Positions 1-5,823 of a DNA stretch of 9,560 nucleotides are shown piece by piece. Origin of the DNA: Candidatus Bipolaricaulota bacterium (GTDB lineage: Bacteria > Bipolaricaulota > Bipolaricaulia > Bipolaricaulales > Bipolaricaulaceae); assembly GCA_025060555.1 (NCBI GenBank), contig JANXBC010000042.1:1-9560 (forward strand), in the 5' to 3' direction. The position numbers and the translations under genes are program-made. Within the stretch, counting starts at the first letter, position 1, and each line of letters opens with the position of its first letter. The notes under the pieces were generated by a model. That model did not search any database, was not told the DNA's origin, and saw only the letters and a program-made list of their open reading frames with translations.

Positions 1-457
1 GCTTGCGCACCATGTCGTCGCCCTCGGTCACGGAGATCACCACGAGATCGGCGTCCGTGCCCAAGGGGAAGTCCGCGGGGCACACGAGGTTCCCCACATT
101 CTCGATGAAGAGGACGTCCACCTGGTCGAGGGGGAAGCCTTCCAGGGCATGGCCGACCTGGTGGGCGTCGAGGTGGCACTGGTCGCCGGTGTTGATCTGG
201 AGGGCGGGGAGGCCTGCGGCGCGGAAGCGCTGGTAGTCGTCATCACCGGCCACGTCCCCGGCGATGGCCCCCACCCGAAGCCCCCGCGCCCGCAGCTTCT
301 CCGCCAGGCGCAGGATGAGCTCGGTCTTCCCCGAGCCGATGGCACCCATGACGTTCACGGCCCGCACGCCCTTCCCTTTGAGAAGTTCGTAGTTTTGAGA
401 GGCTAGCTCCAATTGCTTTTGTATTACGTCGCCGAAGGAGCTTGTTATGTCGTGCAT
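1..457 (-). CDS. hypB: HypB, hydrogenase nickel-incorporation GTPase (3' end outside window)
   Basis: This G3E-type GTPase delivers nickel to the large subunit of [NiFe] hydrogenases in the cytoplasm. The 152 visible residues start at the ATG at 455-457 and run off the left edge, so about a third of a usual ~220-residue HypB is missing. Visible are the P-loop GAIGSGKT (residues 38-45), the switch region GDVAGDDD (67-74), the G-domain metal site Cys94-His95 in GDQCHLDA, and Cys126 in ENVGNLVCP (119-127). The Cys94-to-Cys126 spacing of 32 matches the Cys-His...Cys nickel/zinc site known in E. coli HypB. The N-terminal CxxCGC high-affinity nickel motif and the His-rich stretch of some bacterial HypBs are absent. 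The gene is divergent from the mbh operon, which is its likely client. No Shine-Dalgarno site sits close to the ATG, and a promoter-like element lies just upstream. Identification is firm; the C-terminus is unseen. Confidence 0.96.
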   Translation of the reverse strand, partial: MHDITSSFGDVIQKQLELASQNYELLKGKGVRAVNVMGAIGSGKTELILRLAEKLRARGLRVGAIAGDVAGDDDYQRFRAAGLPALQINTGDQCHLDAHQVGHALEGFPLDQVDVLFIENVGNLVCPADFPLGTDADLVVISVTEGDDMVRK

Positions 458-494
458 GGTATTCAATCGTACTTCTAAGGTTTATCCAGCGCAA
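455..494 (-). promoter_or_regulatory. Putative hypB promoter, leaderless arrangement
   Basis: On the minus strand a -35-like TTGCGC (489-494) and a -10-like TACGAT (466-471) are separated by exactly 17 bp. The -10 hexamer ends 8 nt before the hypB ATG, so transcription would begin at or within a base or two of the start codon. The hexamers match consensus only partly (3 and 4 of 6). The call rests on the 17-bp spacing, the lack of a ribosome binding site, and the same geometry at two other genes in the window. An 8-bp palindrome ATCGCGAT (494-501) abuts the -35 and could be an operator, though nothing else supports that. Confidence 0.5.
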
Positions 495-526
495 TCGCGA
501 TAGGATGAGCCTTCGCCCCGCCCCGT

Positions 527-563
527 TTGCGTCCTTGGGTTTAGGTTTGTATACTGGCCTCCC
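527..563 (+). promoter_or_regulatory. Putative mbh operon promoter, leaderless arrangement
   Basis: A -35-like TTGCGT (527-532) is followed after 17 bp by TATACT (550-555), which matches the bacterial -10 consensus TATAAT at 5 of 6 positions. The hexamer ends 8 nt before the GTG start of mbhA at 564, so the predicted transcript has essentially no 5' leader. The intervening bases, GGCCTCCC, contain no Shine-Dalgarno site. This is the only visible promoter for the 14-gene operon. It lies 32 bp from the divergent hypB -35 element, so the two units could be co-regulated. Confidence 0.62.
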
Positions 564-1079
564 GTGCGGCGAGTCGCAGAGGTAGCGGCTACGTTCGCTT
601 TGGCGTTTTTAGTGTACCTAATCCTCACCGCGTTCAGCGGCGAGGTTGGCCTTTGGTCTTGGGAGGAGCTCATTGGCGGGGCTGCCCTCTCTTTCCTTGT
701 AGCTTTAGCAAGCTCTCGGCTTCTTTGGGAACGGGGGGGCTGGCGCCTTCTTAATCCCGTGCGCTTCGCCACCTTCCTCGTCTACCTCGTGGGGCCTTTT
801 CTTCTGGCCATGGCCAAGGCCAACTTGGACGTGGCTTACCGCGTGATCACCGGCCGTATAAACCCGGGGATCGTCCGATTCAATCCTGGCCTAAAAACGG
901 ATGCTGGCCGCACCTTACTTGCCAACTCCATCACCCTTACCCCTGGCACTTTGACCCTCGAGGTGGACGATGCTACCGGTGACTTCTATGTGCACTGGAT
1001 AAACGTAAGCAACGTGGACCCCAAGCCAGAGGATGTCTGTGGGTCCTTCCCAAAGTGGGCAAGAGTGGTGGCAGAATGA
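564..1079 (+). CDS. mbhA: MbhA, MrpE/MnhE-like antiporter subunit
   Basis: This is a membrane subunit of the Mrp-type antiporter block of MBH. The 171-residue protein has hydrophobic segments at about 7-25, 37-52 and 67-86. They are followed by a soluble C-terminal domain carrying the MnhE family signature: AKANLDVAYRVITGRINPGIV (84-104) and LLANSITLTPGTLTLEV (118-134), then VHWINV (143-148). The start is GTG at 564: it gives a typical MnhE N-terminus and sits just downstream of the TATACT element, with no Shine-Dalgarno site, consistent with a leaderless message. It is the first gene of the operon, and its stop overlaps the mbhB start (ATGA at 1076-1079). MnhE subunits are thought to support assembly or activity of the cation-translocating module; the exact role is not settled for the family. 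Confidence 0.93.
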   Translation: MRRVAEVAATFALAFLVYLILTAFSGEVGLWSWEELIGGAALSFLVALASSRLLWERGGWRLLNPVRFATFLVYLVGPFLLAMAKANLDVAYRVITGRINPGIVRFNPGLKTDAGRTLLANSITLTPGTLTLEVDDATGDFYVHWINVSNVDPKPEDVCGSFPKWARVVAE

Positions 1080-1342
1080 TTGTAGAGCTATCCCTAGCAG
1101 TGGCCGCGGCGGTGCTTTTGGGTTACGTGTTTGTGTGCAGCTTGCGCCTGGCCATCGGCCCTACCCCAGCCGACCGAGCTGTGGCTTTGGACACCATCAA
1201 TACCCTTGTGGTGGCCATCATGGTCCTCCTCGGTGCAGCTTTAGACCTCATGATCATCATGGACGTGGCCCTGGTTTACGCGCTCCTCTCCTTCGTGGGC
1301 ACACTGTATGTGGCCCGTTACCTGGAGGAGGGGCTGAAGTGA
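1076..1342 (+). CDS. mbhB: MbhB, MrpF/MnhF-like antiporter subunit
   Basis: This small membrane protein of 88 residues has three predicted transmembrane helices and is part of the Mrp-like Na+/H+ translocating block. MrpF hallmarks are visible: the Arg24 and GPTPADR (28-34) loop followed by Asp39, and the third helix DVALVYALLSFVGT (63-76). The ATG at 1076 is preferred over an in-frame GTG at 1055 because it forms the ATGA overlap with the mbhA stop and gives the usual MrpF N-terminus. Translation is probably coupled to mbhA, since only a weak GTGGTGG stretch lies upstream. It is followed by mbhC with a GTGA overlap. Confidence 0.94.
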   Translation: MIVELSLAVAAAVLLGYVFVCSLRLAIGPTPADRAVALDTINTLVVAIMVLLGAALDLMIIMDVALVYALLSFVGTLYVARYLEEGLK

Positions 1343-1677
1343 CCATCCTAATGTACGTGTTCTTGGGGATCGGGGCGTTGTTCAACGGGCTTGGGGCAGT
1401 GGCTTTGCATCGTTTTCCCGATGTATATACGCGTCTGCACGGGGCTACGAAGTGCACCACTTTCGGCTCGATTTTTTCCATTCTTGCTGTGGTGGTCTAT
1501 GGAGCGGCGAGGGGTGGGCCACTTGGGATGAGCATGGTCATCCGCGCGCTCTTAGCTTTGGTGTTCCTGCTTCTCACCAACCCCACGGGCTCGCACGCGT
1601 TGGCGCGGGCGGCCCACCGCGCAGGGATAAAGCCCTTCCGCGCAGTGGTGGACCGGCTGGAGGAGGTTGGCAAATGA
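1339..1677 (+). CDS. mbhC: MbhC, MrpG/MnhG-like antiporter subunit
   Basis: This 112-residue MrpG/PhaG family membrane subunit has three hydrophobic helices. The family signature RFPDVYTRLHGATK (25-38) sits in the first loop, and the end of the last helix carries LTNPTGSHALARAAHR (79-94), which is also typical. The start is placed at GTG 1339, which overlaps the mbhB stop as GTGA and has GGAGG (1324-1328) 10 nt upstream; an ATG at 1351 would shorten it by four residues. The stop overlaps the mbhD ATG (ATGA, 1674-1677). Its place after E and F homologues (E-F-G) is the order known for MBH operons; canonical bacterial Mrp operons run A-B-C-D-E-F-G. Confidence 0.94.
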   Translation: MTILMYVFLGIGALFNGLGAVALHRFPDVYTRLHGATKCTTFGSIFSILAVVVYGAARGGPLGMSMVIRALLALVFLLLTNPTGSHALARAAHRAGIKPFRAVVDRLEEVGK

Positions 1678-1925
1678 CCATCTGGGCGGCGATGCTCACC
1701 GCAACCCTCGTCATGGTCGTGCTCACCTCGGTTTTGGCCGTGGTCCTGCGGGATCTCTTGGCTGCAGCCCTGACCCTGGGAGCTCAAGGACTCCTTTTGG
1801 CCCTGGCTTTTTATCTCCTCCAGGCCCCAGACGTGGCCATCGCCCAGGCCGGCGTGGGAGCCGCCCTGACCACCGCCATATTCCTGCTTGCGATCTGGAA
1901 GACACGCAGAAAGGAAGAGGAATGA
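1674..1925 (+). CDS. mbhD: MbhD, DUF4040 membrane subunit (MrpA C-terminal-like)
   Basis: This 83-residue membrane protein is of the DUF4040/MbhD type, equivalent to part of the C-terminal extension of MrpA in bacterial antiporters. Three helices are apparent at about 3-22, 27-47 and 55-75. The conserved stretch is LQAPDVAIAQAGVGAALTTA (48-67), with acidic Asp52 before a Gly-rich membrane helix. The ATG at 1674 overlaps the mbhC stop and is preceded by GGAGGAGGT (1659-1667). It ends in a charged tail (KTRRKEEE) and overlaps mbhE by ATGA. In the Pyrococcus MBH structure MbhD and its neighbours make up the region proposed to take part in sodium translocation; assigning that role here is by homology. 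Confidence 0.9.
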   Translation: MTIWAAMLTATLVMVVLTSVLAVVLRDLLAAALTLGAQGLLLALAFYLLQAPDVAIAQAGVGAALTTAIFLLAIWKTRRKEEE

Positions 1926-2188
1926 ACCGGTGGTTAGCCATCGCCGCGTTCTGTTTGGCTGGGGGTTTTCTTATTTTCGGGGCCACAACCTTGCGCCCAT
2001 TTGGTGAACCCAAACGTACGGAGATGGACGATTATTTCAACCGTTTCTCTCAGCCAGAGGTGGCGGCCAACAACGCTGTTACCGCTATCGTTTTTGATTA
2101 CCGTGGTTACGACACCTTGGGCGAGGCCACAGTGCTCTTCACCGCCGTGACCGGCGTGGCATTGGTCCTGAGGAGGCTGAAGAAATGA
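1922..2188 (+). CDS. mbhE: MbhE, small membrane subunit (MrpA/MrpB-boundary homologue)
   Basis: This 88-residue protein has an N-terminal helix (about 4-25), a polar middle section, and a C-terminal helix (about 68-83). The recognisable core is NNAVTAIVFDYRGYDTLGEA (55-74), the conserved MbhE/MrpA-tail motif that lies immediately before the MrpB-type subunit. In bacterial Mrp systems this segment is fused to the MrpA C-terminus; in MBH it is a separate gene, as here. The ATG at 1922 overlaps the mbhD stop (ATGA), with an AGGAAGAGG stretch just upstream. The stop overlaps mbhF (ATGA). It probably provides an integral part of the sodium-pathway module. Confidence 0.88.
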   Translation: MNRWLAIAAFCLAGGFLIFGATTLRPFGEPKRTEMDDYFNRFSQPEVAANNAVTAIVFDYRGYDTLGEATVLFTAVTGVALVLRRLKK

Positions 2189-2634
2189 CTGTGGTGGTCC
2201 GGACCATCGCTCGCGTTCTTCTCCCGCTTTCCTTGGTTTTCGGTGGTTATGTGGTCATGCATGGCCACCTTACTCCTGGGGGTGGTTTTCAGGGCGGGGC
2301 TGTCGCCGCTTCTGGTCTGGCAATGGTGGTTGTAGCGTTTGGTGCTGACCGGCTGGCCAAAAAGAAAGGCCTTCTTTCCGTGCTAGAAAGCCTGGGTGGG
2401 GTAGCTTTCGCCGCTTTGGGATTCCTCGGGTTGGGCCTCACCTTCTTTGCCAACGTTCTTGCCAAAACCGGTGGGCTTTTCGGCAACCCTGTTCCCTATG
2501 GGCCAAATCCCGGGGATCTCAACACCGCTGGGACTTTGCCCCTCATGAACTGGGCCGTGGGGTTCAAGGTCTTGGCCGGCTTAGGGGCCGTGGTCCTTCT
2601 GTTTGCCCTCTTTGGGGGAGAACATGATCGGTAA
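2185..2634 (+). CDS. mbhF: MbhF, MrpB/MnhB-like antiporter subunit
   Basis: This 149-residue MrpB family membrane protein has four predicted helices. The family hallmark GHLTPGGGFQGGAVAASG (27-44) is present, and a second conserved region, NTAGTLPLMNWAVGFKVLAG (113-132), precedes the last helix. The ATG at 2185 overlaps the mbhE stop and is preceded by GGAGG at 2172-2176 with 8-nt spacing. Its last 11 bases overlap the start of mbhG. It forms, with MbhG and MbhH, the MrpB-C-D core of the antiporter-like arm that couples hydrogenase turnover to ion movement. Confidence 0.95.
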   Translation: MTVVVRTIARVLLPLSLVFGGYVVMHGHLTPGGGFQGGAVAASGLAMVVVAFGADRLAKKKGLLSVLESLGGVAFAALGFLGLGLTFFANVLAKTGGLFGNPVPYGPNPGDLNTAGTLPLMNWAVGFKVLAGLGAVVLLFALFGGEHDR

Positions 2635-2971
2635 TTTGCCGTTTGTGGTGTGCATGATTCTTGTGGCCCTAGGGCTCTGGACCTTGGTAGTCAAGCGCAA
2701 TCTCGTCAAACTCGTGATCGGCGTGGGCCTCATCGAGAGCGGGGTGAACTTGTTCCTCGTGGCTTTGGGCTATGTACAGGGTGGAATTCCCCCAATTTAC
2801 ACCTACGCGCCGGCCGATGCGCCTATGGTCCTCCCTACCCCCCAGGCGTTAACCCTCACCAGCATCGTCATCGGCGTGGCCACCACCGCCCTCATGCTCG
2901 CCTTCGCGGTGGTCATTTACCGACACAAAGGGACCTTGGACGCCCGGAAAATTCGGGAGCTGCGGGGGTGA
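2624..2971 (+). CDS. mbhG: MbhG, MrpC/NuoK-like subunit
   Basis: This 115-residue protein with three membrane helices belongs to the MrpC/NuoK family. Visible are the helix containing GVGLIESGVNLFLVALGY (33-50), with the membrane-embedded Glu38 typical of NuoK/MrpC proton paths, and the conserved VLPTPQALTLTSIVIG (69-84). The ATG at 2624 is preferred over an upstream in-frame TTG because GGGGGAG (2614-2620) lies 3 nt before it and it gives the normal N-terminus. It overlaps mbhF by 11 nt and is 2 nt from the mbhH ATG. It is a partner of MbhH in the ion-translocating arm. Confidence 0.95.
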   Translation: MIGNLPFVVCMILVALGLWTLVVKRNLVKLVIGVGLIESGVNLFLVALGYVQGGIPPIYTYAPADAPMVLPTPQALTLTSIVIGVATTALMLAFAVVIYRHKGTLDARKIRELRG

Positions 2972-2973
2972 GG

Positions 2974-4506
2974 ATGAGCGTACACGCTCCCATTTTGGTC
3001 ATTGCCATTCCCCTCTTGGGCGGGTTCGCTGTGCCCATTTTGGCCCGCATCCACAGGACGGTCCGGGATCTTTGGGTAGTCCTCATCGCCTGCGTTGTTG
3101 CCGCCGGGGTTGGGTACGTGGCAGCCCAAGTCTTTTCCCAGGGGATCTGGGTTTATGTGCTTGGGGCCAAGACCCCTCAAGAAACACGGGTATCCGCAGG
3201 ATTCCCCATCCGCATCATGCTCACCGTGGACGCGATGAGCGCGTTCATGGGGTTAATCGCCGGGATCCTCGCTCTCGCAGCTTTTCCTTTTGCCGTCCGC
3301 TTCATCCCCGAAGAAGAGGGCAAAACCTTAGCTTTGGCCCTGGGACTCCTTCTTTTGGCAGGGATCGCAGGTATGGCCTACACCGGTGATCTTTTCAACT
3401 TCTTCGTGTTTTTGGAGGTCACAAGCATTGCCGCCTGCGGACTCATTGGGTTCCGCACTTGGACCAGCCGCGCGCCCGAAGCAGCGTTCAAAACGATGCT
3501 CCTTTATAGCGTAAGCGGCCTCCTTTTCCTTTTGGGCATAGCGTTCCTCTATGGTGAGTATGGAGCCTTAAATCTTGCGTACATTTCCGCGCAACTCCGG
3601 GGATCCATGGTGGATCGCATCGCCTTAGCTCTCTTCCTTTCCGGGCTTCTCATGAAGGTTGCCGCTGCGCCGGTGCACTTTTGGGCCCCTGACGCCTATG
3701 GGGAAGCCCCGGCAGCAAAAACCCTGCTCCTTGTGGTCAATACTCAAGTCTCTCTTTATGGCCTGTGGCGGATCCTCTTCACCCTTTATGGCGGGAAATT
3801 GGACGCCGGGGTGGGCTGGCTTGTGATCAGCATGGGGCTTCTCACCATGGCGGTGGCCGCACTCATGGCCATAGGGCAAACGGATTTGGGCCGGTTGGTC
3901 GCTTATGGAGCCGTCTCCCAAATTGGCTACATGTTGCTTGGGGTCGGGGTAGGGCTTGTAAGCCTGACCAGCCGAGCCGACTACGGCCTCGTGGCCATGA
4001 AAGGCGGGATCTTCCATATGCTCAACGATGCCCTCACCGTAGGGCTTCTTTTCTTGTGTGTGGGCGCAGTGGAATGGGTCAAAGGCACACGGGATTTGCG
4101 AGAACTCGGAGGCCTTGGCCATCAACTACCTGCAGTGGCTTTATGCTTTCTCCTGGCGTCCTTGGCCCTCGCGGGAATTCCTCCGCTCAACGGTTTTGCC
4201 TCGAAGATCATGATCTATGAAGGAAGCTTTCGCCTTTCCCCGATCTTAACAGCATTAGCGGTTTTGGCCTCCATCCTTCTTCTTGCCGTGTTCGCCCGCG
4301 CCTTTCAAGGCGTTTTTCTTGGCCCAAGGACAGAAATAACTGGTCGGATCCATTGGGTTTTTCTTTTCTCCATGGGCGTCTTGGCTGTGGGAATAATGGT
4401 GTTGGGATTGGTGCCGGGGTTCTTCGTGGAGCAGGTGGTTGCCCCCGCAGCAGAAGCCCTTTGGCGCGGTCGGGCGCTGTATCTTGCGGCAATCCTCGGA
4501 GGCTAA
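2974..4506 (+). CDS. mbhH: MbhH, MrpD/NuoM-like proton-translocating antiporter subunit
   Basis: This 510-residue polytopic protein is the single large antiporter-like subunit (proton-conducting membrane transporter family). Landmarks are Glu148 in FFVFLEVTS (TM5-type helix), Lys228 and His235 in GLLMKVAAAPVHFWAPDAYGE, YGAVSQIGYM (311-320), HMLNDALTVGLLFL (348-361) and the late Lys411 in GIPPLNGFASKIM. Compared with the motifs I recall for MrpD and NuoM, the TM8 lysine position (TKVxxY) is Gln258 in TQVSLYGL, and the usual NHALxK is NDALTV. ATG 2974 follows GGGGGTGAGG; a GTG at 2968 in the same frame overlaps the mbhG stop as GTGA and has GGGAG 8 nt upstream, so the true start may be two residues earlier. 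Having one MrpD copy, not two, favours MBH over Mbx/Mbs. Confidence 0.95.
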   Translation: MSVHAPILVIAIPLLGGFAVPILARIHRTVRDLWVVLIACVVAAGVGYVAAQVFSQGIWVYVLGAKTPQETRVSAGFPIRIMLTVDAMSAFMGLIAGILALAAFPFAVRFIPEEEGKTLALALGLLLLAGIAGMAYTGDLFNFFVFLEVTSIAACGLIGFRTWTSRAPEAAFKTMLLYSVSGLLFLLGIAFLYGEYGALNLAYISAQLRGSMVDRIALALFLSGLLMKVAAAPVHFWAPDAYGEAPAAKTLLLVVNTQVSLYGLWRILFTLYGGKLDAGVGWLVISMGLLTMAVAALMAIGQTDLGRLVAYGAVSQIGYMLLGVGVGLVSLTSRADYGLVAMKGGIFHMLNDALTVGLLFLCVGAVEWVKGTRDLRELGGLGHQLPAVALCFLLASLALAGIPPLNGFASKIMIYEGSFRLSPILTALAVLASILLLAVFARAFQGVFLGPRTEITGRIHWVFLFSMGVLAVGIMVLGLVPGFFVEQVVAPAAEALWRGRALYLAAILGG

Positions 4507-4510
4507 CGCA

Positions 4511-4843
4511 ATGGAAGAGACCATAAAAATTTTCACCGGTCATGGACATTGGAGCCCGCTCATCTGGGTCGCTGCAGCATTGGGGACTTTCAGCGTGGCC
4601 CTCCTCCTTTGGCTTCTTGGGCGACGGGAACATAAACGTGGGACAGACCAAGAAATCCCGTTCCTCTCAGGCGAGCGCATGGAAGAACCGAGAGTGAGTG
4701 CGCTTCACCTTTACTGGGGCTTTGCGGAAGCGTTGAAACCAATTCTCACCCGCCTCAAAACATGGCACTCTGGAGTGGTGAACGACTACGCTGGGTGGTT
4801 CTTGCTCATCTTGGCGGTGGTTTTCCTCTTGGTCATCGTTTAG
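4511..4843 (+). CDS. mbhI: MbhI, linker membrane subunit
   Basis: This 110-residue protein has an N-terminal transmembrane helix (about 17-37), a polar middle containing PFLSGE (50-55) and a longer amphipathic-looking stretch (about 62-90), then a very hydrophobic C-terminal helix (96-110). This layout fits MbhI, which in the known MBH structure bridges the antiporter arm and the hydrogenase arm and has weak similarity to NuoA. The ATG at 4511 is chosen because GGAGG (4498-4502) is 8 nt upstream. The gene sits 4 nt after mbhH and 9 nt before mbhJ, the widest gap in the operon. Position in the operon weighs heavily here, as the sequence is poorly conserved. Confidence 0.85.
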   Translation: MEETIKIFTGHGHWSPLIWVAAALGTFSVALLLWLLGRREHKRGTDQEIPFLSGERMEEPRVSALHLYWGFAEALKPILTRLKTWHSGVVNDYAGWFLLILAVVFLLVIV

Positions 4844-4852
4844 GGGGCGAGG

Positions 4853-5281
4853 ATGAAACTATCAGCCTTTAAGCGGGCGTTATGGGTGTTCCACGTGGCC
4901 ACAGGCTCCTGCAACGGCTGCGATATCGAGATCGTGGCCGCCCTGACCCCCCGCTACGACGTGGAGCGCTTTGGGATCCGGCTCGTGGGCACGCCCCGCC
5001 ACGCCGACGTGCTCCTCGTGACCGGACCCGTGACCCGGCCCATGGCCGAGCGCCTAAAAAGGGTCTACGCGCAAACTCCGGATCCCAAGGCTGTGGTGGT
5101 GGTGGGTGGCTGCGGCTCCACCTCTGGGGTGTTTTACGAGAGCTACAACGTGGTGGGGCCGGTGGACCGCATCATCCCCGTGGACGTGTACGTTCCTGGC
5201 TGCCCGCCCCGGCCAGAGGCCATCATCGATGGCGTGGTAAAGGCCGTGGCGAAACTGGAGAAATTGGGGGCCAAAGTATGA
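4853..5281 (+). CDS. mbhJ: MbhJ, [NiFe] hydrogenase small subunit (NuoB-like)
   Basis: This is the electron-transfer subunit next to the catalytic subunit, 142 residues, cytoplasmic face of the membrane. It resembles NuoB and EchC. All four ligands of the single proximal [4Fe-4S] cluster are visible: Cys20 and Cys23 in TGSCNGCDIE, Cys87 in VVGGCGSTSG and Cys117 in VPGCPPRPE. Length is normal for group 4 small subunits, which lack the Tat signal and extra clusters of uptake hydrogenases. ATG 4853 follows GGGGG (4843-4847). The stop overlaps the mbhK start as ATGA. Base composition rises clearly from this gene on compared with mbhI. Confidence 0.97.
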   Translation: MKLSAFKRALWVFHVATGSCNGCDIEIVAALTPRYDVERFGIRLVGTPRHADVLLVTGPVTRPMAERLKRVYAQTPDPKAVVVVGGCGSTSGVFYESYNVVGPVDRIIPVDVYVPGCPPRPEAIIDGVVKAVAKLEKLGAKV

Positions 5282-5823
5282 GGGCCGACGAGATCCTGCG
5301 GGCATTGACCGCCTCCTTGGGCGAGAAGCTACGGAGCTATGAACTGCGGCCCCGGGAGGTGGGTGTACGCCGAAAATGGACGGTGGAGGAGATCTGGGCG
5401 GAGGTGGAGAGGGAGGCCATCCCCCAGGCCGTGGCCACCCTGAAAGCTTTAGGCCCTCTGCACATCTCCGTCATCTCCGGCCACGACGCCGGAGAAACCA
5501 TCGAGCTTCTCTATCATCTTGCCGTGGGGTTCGGTACGGAGGGCGGCGAAGTGATGGTCAACCTGCGCACCTTCCTCCCTAAGACCGATCCCACCGTGCC
5601 CTCCATTTGTGCGATCCTTCCGGGCGCGGAGACTACGGAGCGAGAAAAAATCGAGTTTTTGGGCGTGGACTTCCCGGGGATCCCTTGCCGGGATCACGTG
5701 TTCTTGCCTGATGATCTTCCCGTGCACCCCTGGCGGCGGGACGAGCCCGAGCTCCAAGAATTTCTGCACCGCATGGTGGAATGGGAGAAAGGCCATGAGC
5801 GAACGGAATCCCAAGGATCCTGA
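5278..5823 (+). CDS. mbhK: MbhK, NuoC-like (30 kDa) hydrogenase subunit
   Basis: This 181-residue soluble subunit is homologous to complex I NuoC and supports the catalytic subunit on the cytoplasmic side. The family signature is visible in the second half: PSICAILPGAETTEREKIEF (108-127) followed by LGVDFPGIP (128-136) and LPDDLPVHPW (143-152). The N-terminal ~50 residues are helical and charged, and weakly conserved. ATG 5278 overlaps the mbhJ stop (ATGA) with GGGGG 7 nt upstream. The 3' end overlaps mbhL by 29 nt, the longest overlap in the operon, so the last nine or so residues of MbhK are encoded in DNA that also encodes the MbhL N-terminus. Confidence 0.95.
   Translation: MRADEILRALTASLGEKLRSYELRPREVGVRRKWTVEEIWAEVEREAIPQAVATLKALGPLHISVISGHDAGETIELLYHLAVGFGTEGGEVMVNLRTFLPKTDPTVPSICAILPGAETTEREKIEFLGVDFPGIPCRDHVFLPDDLPVHPWRRDEPELQEFLHRMVEWEKGHERTESQGS

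Noticed and set aside
3625..4651. Minus-strand frames of 166, 147 and 93 codons opposite mbhH and mbhI
   Set aside because: These are antisense shadows of a conserved membrane protein; the translations are low-complexity and unlike any family I know.
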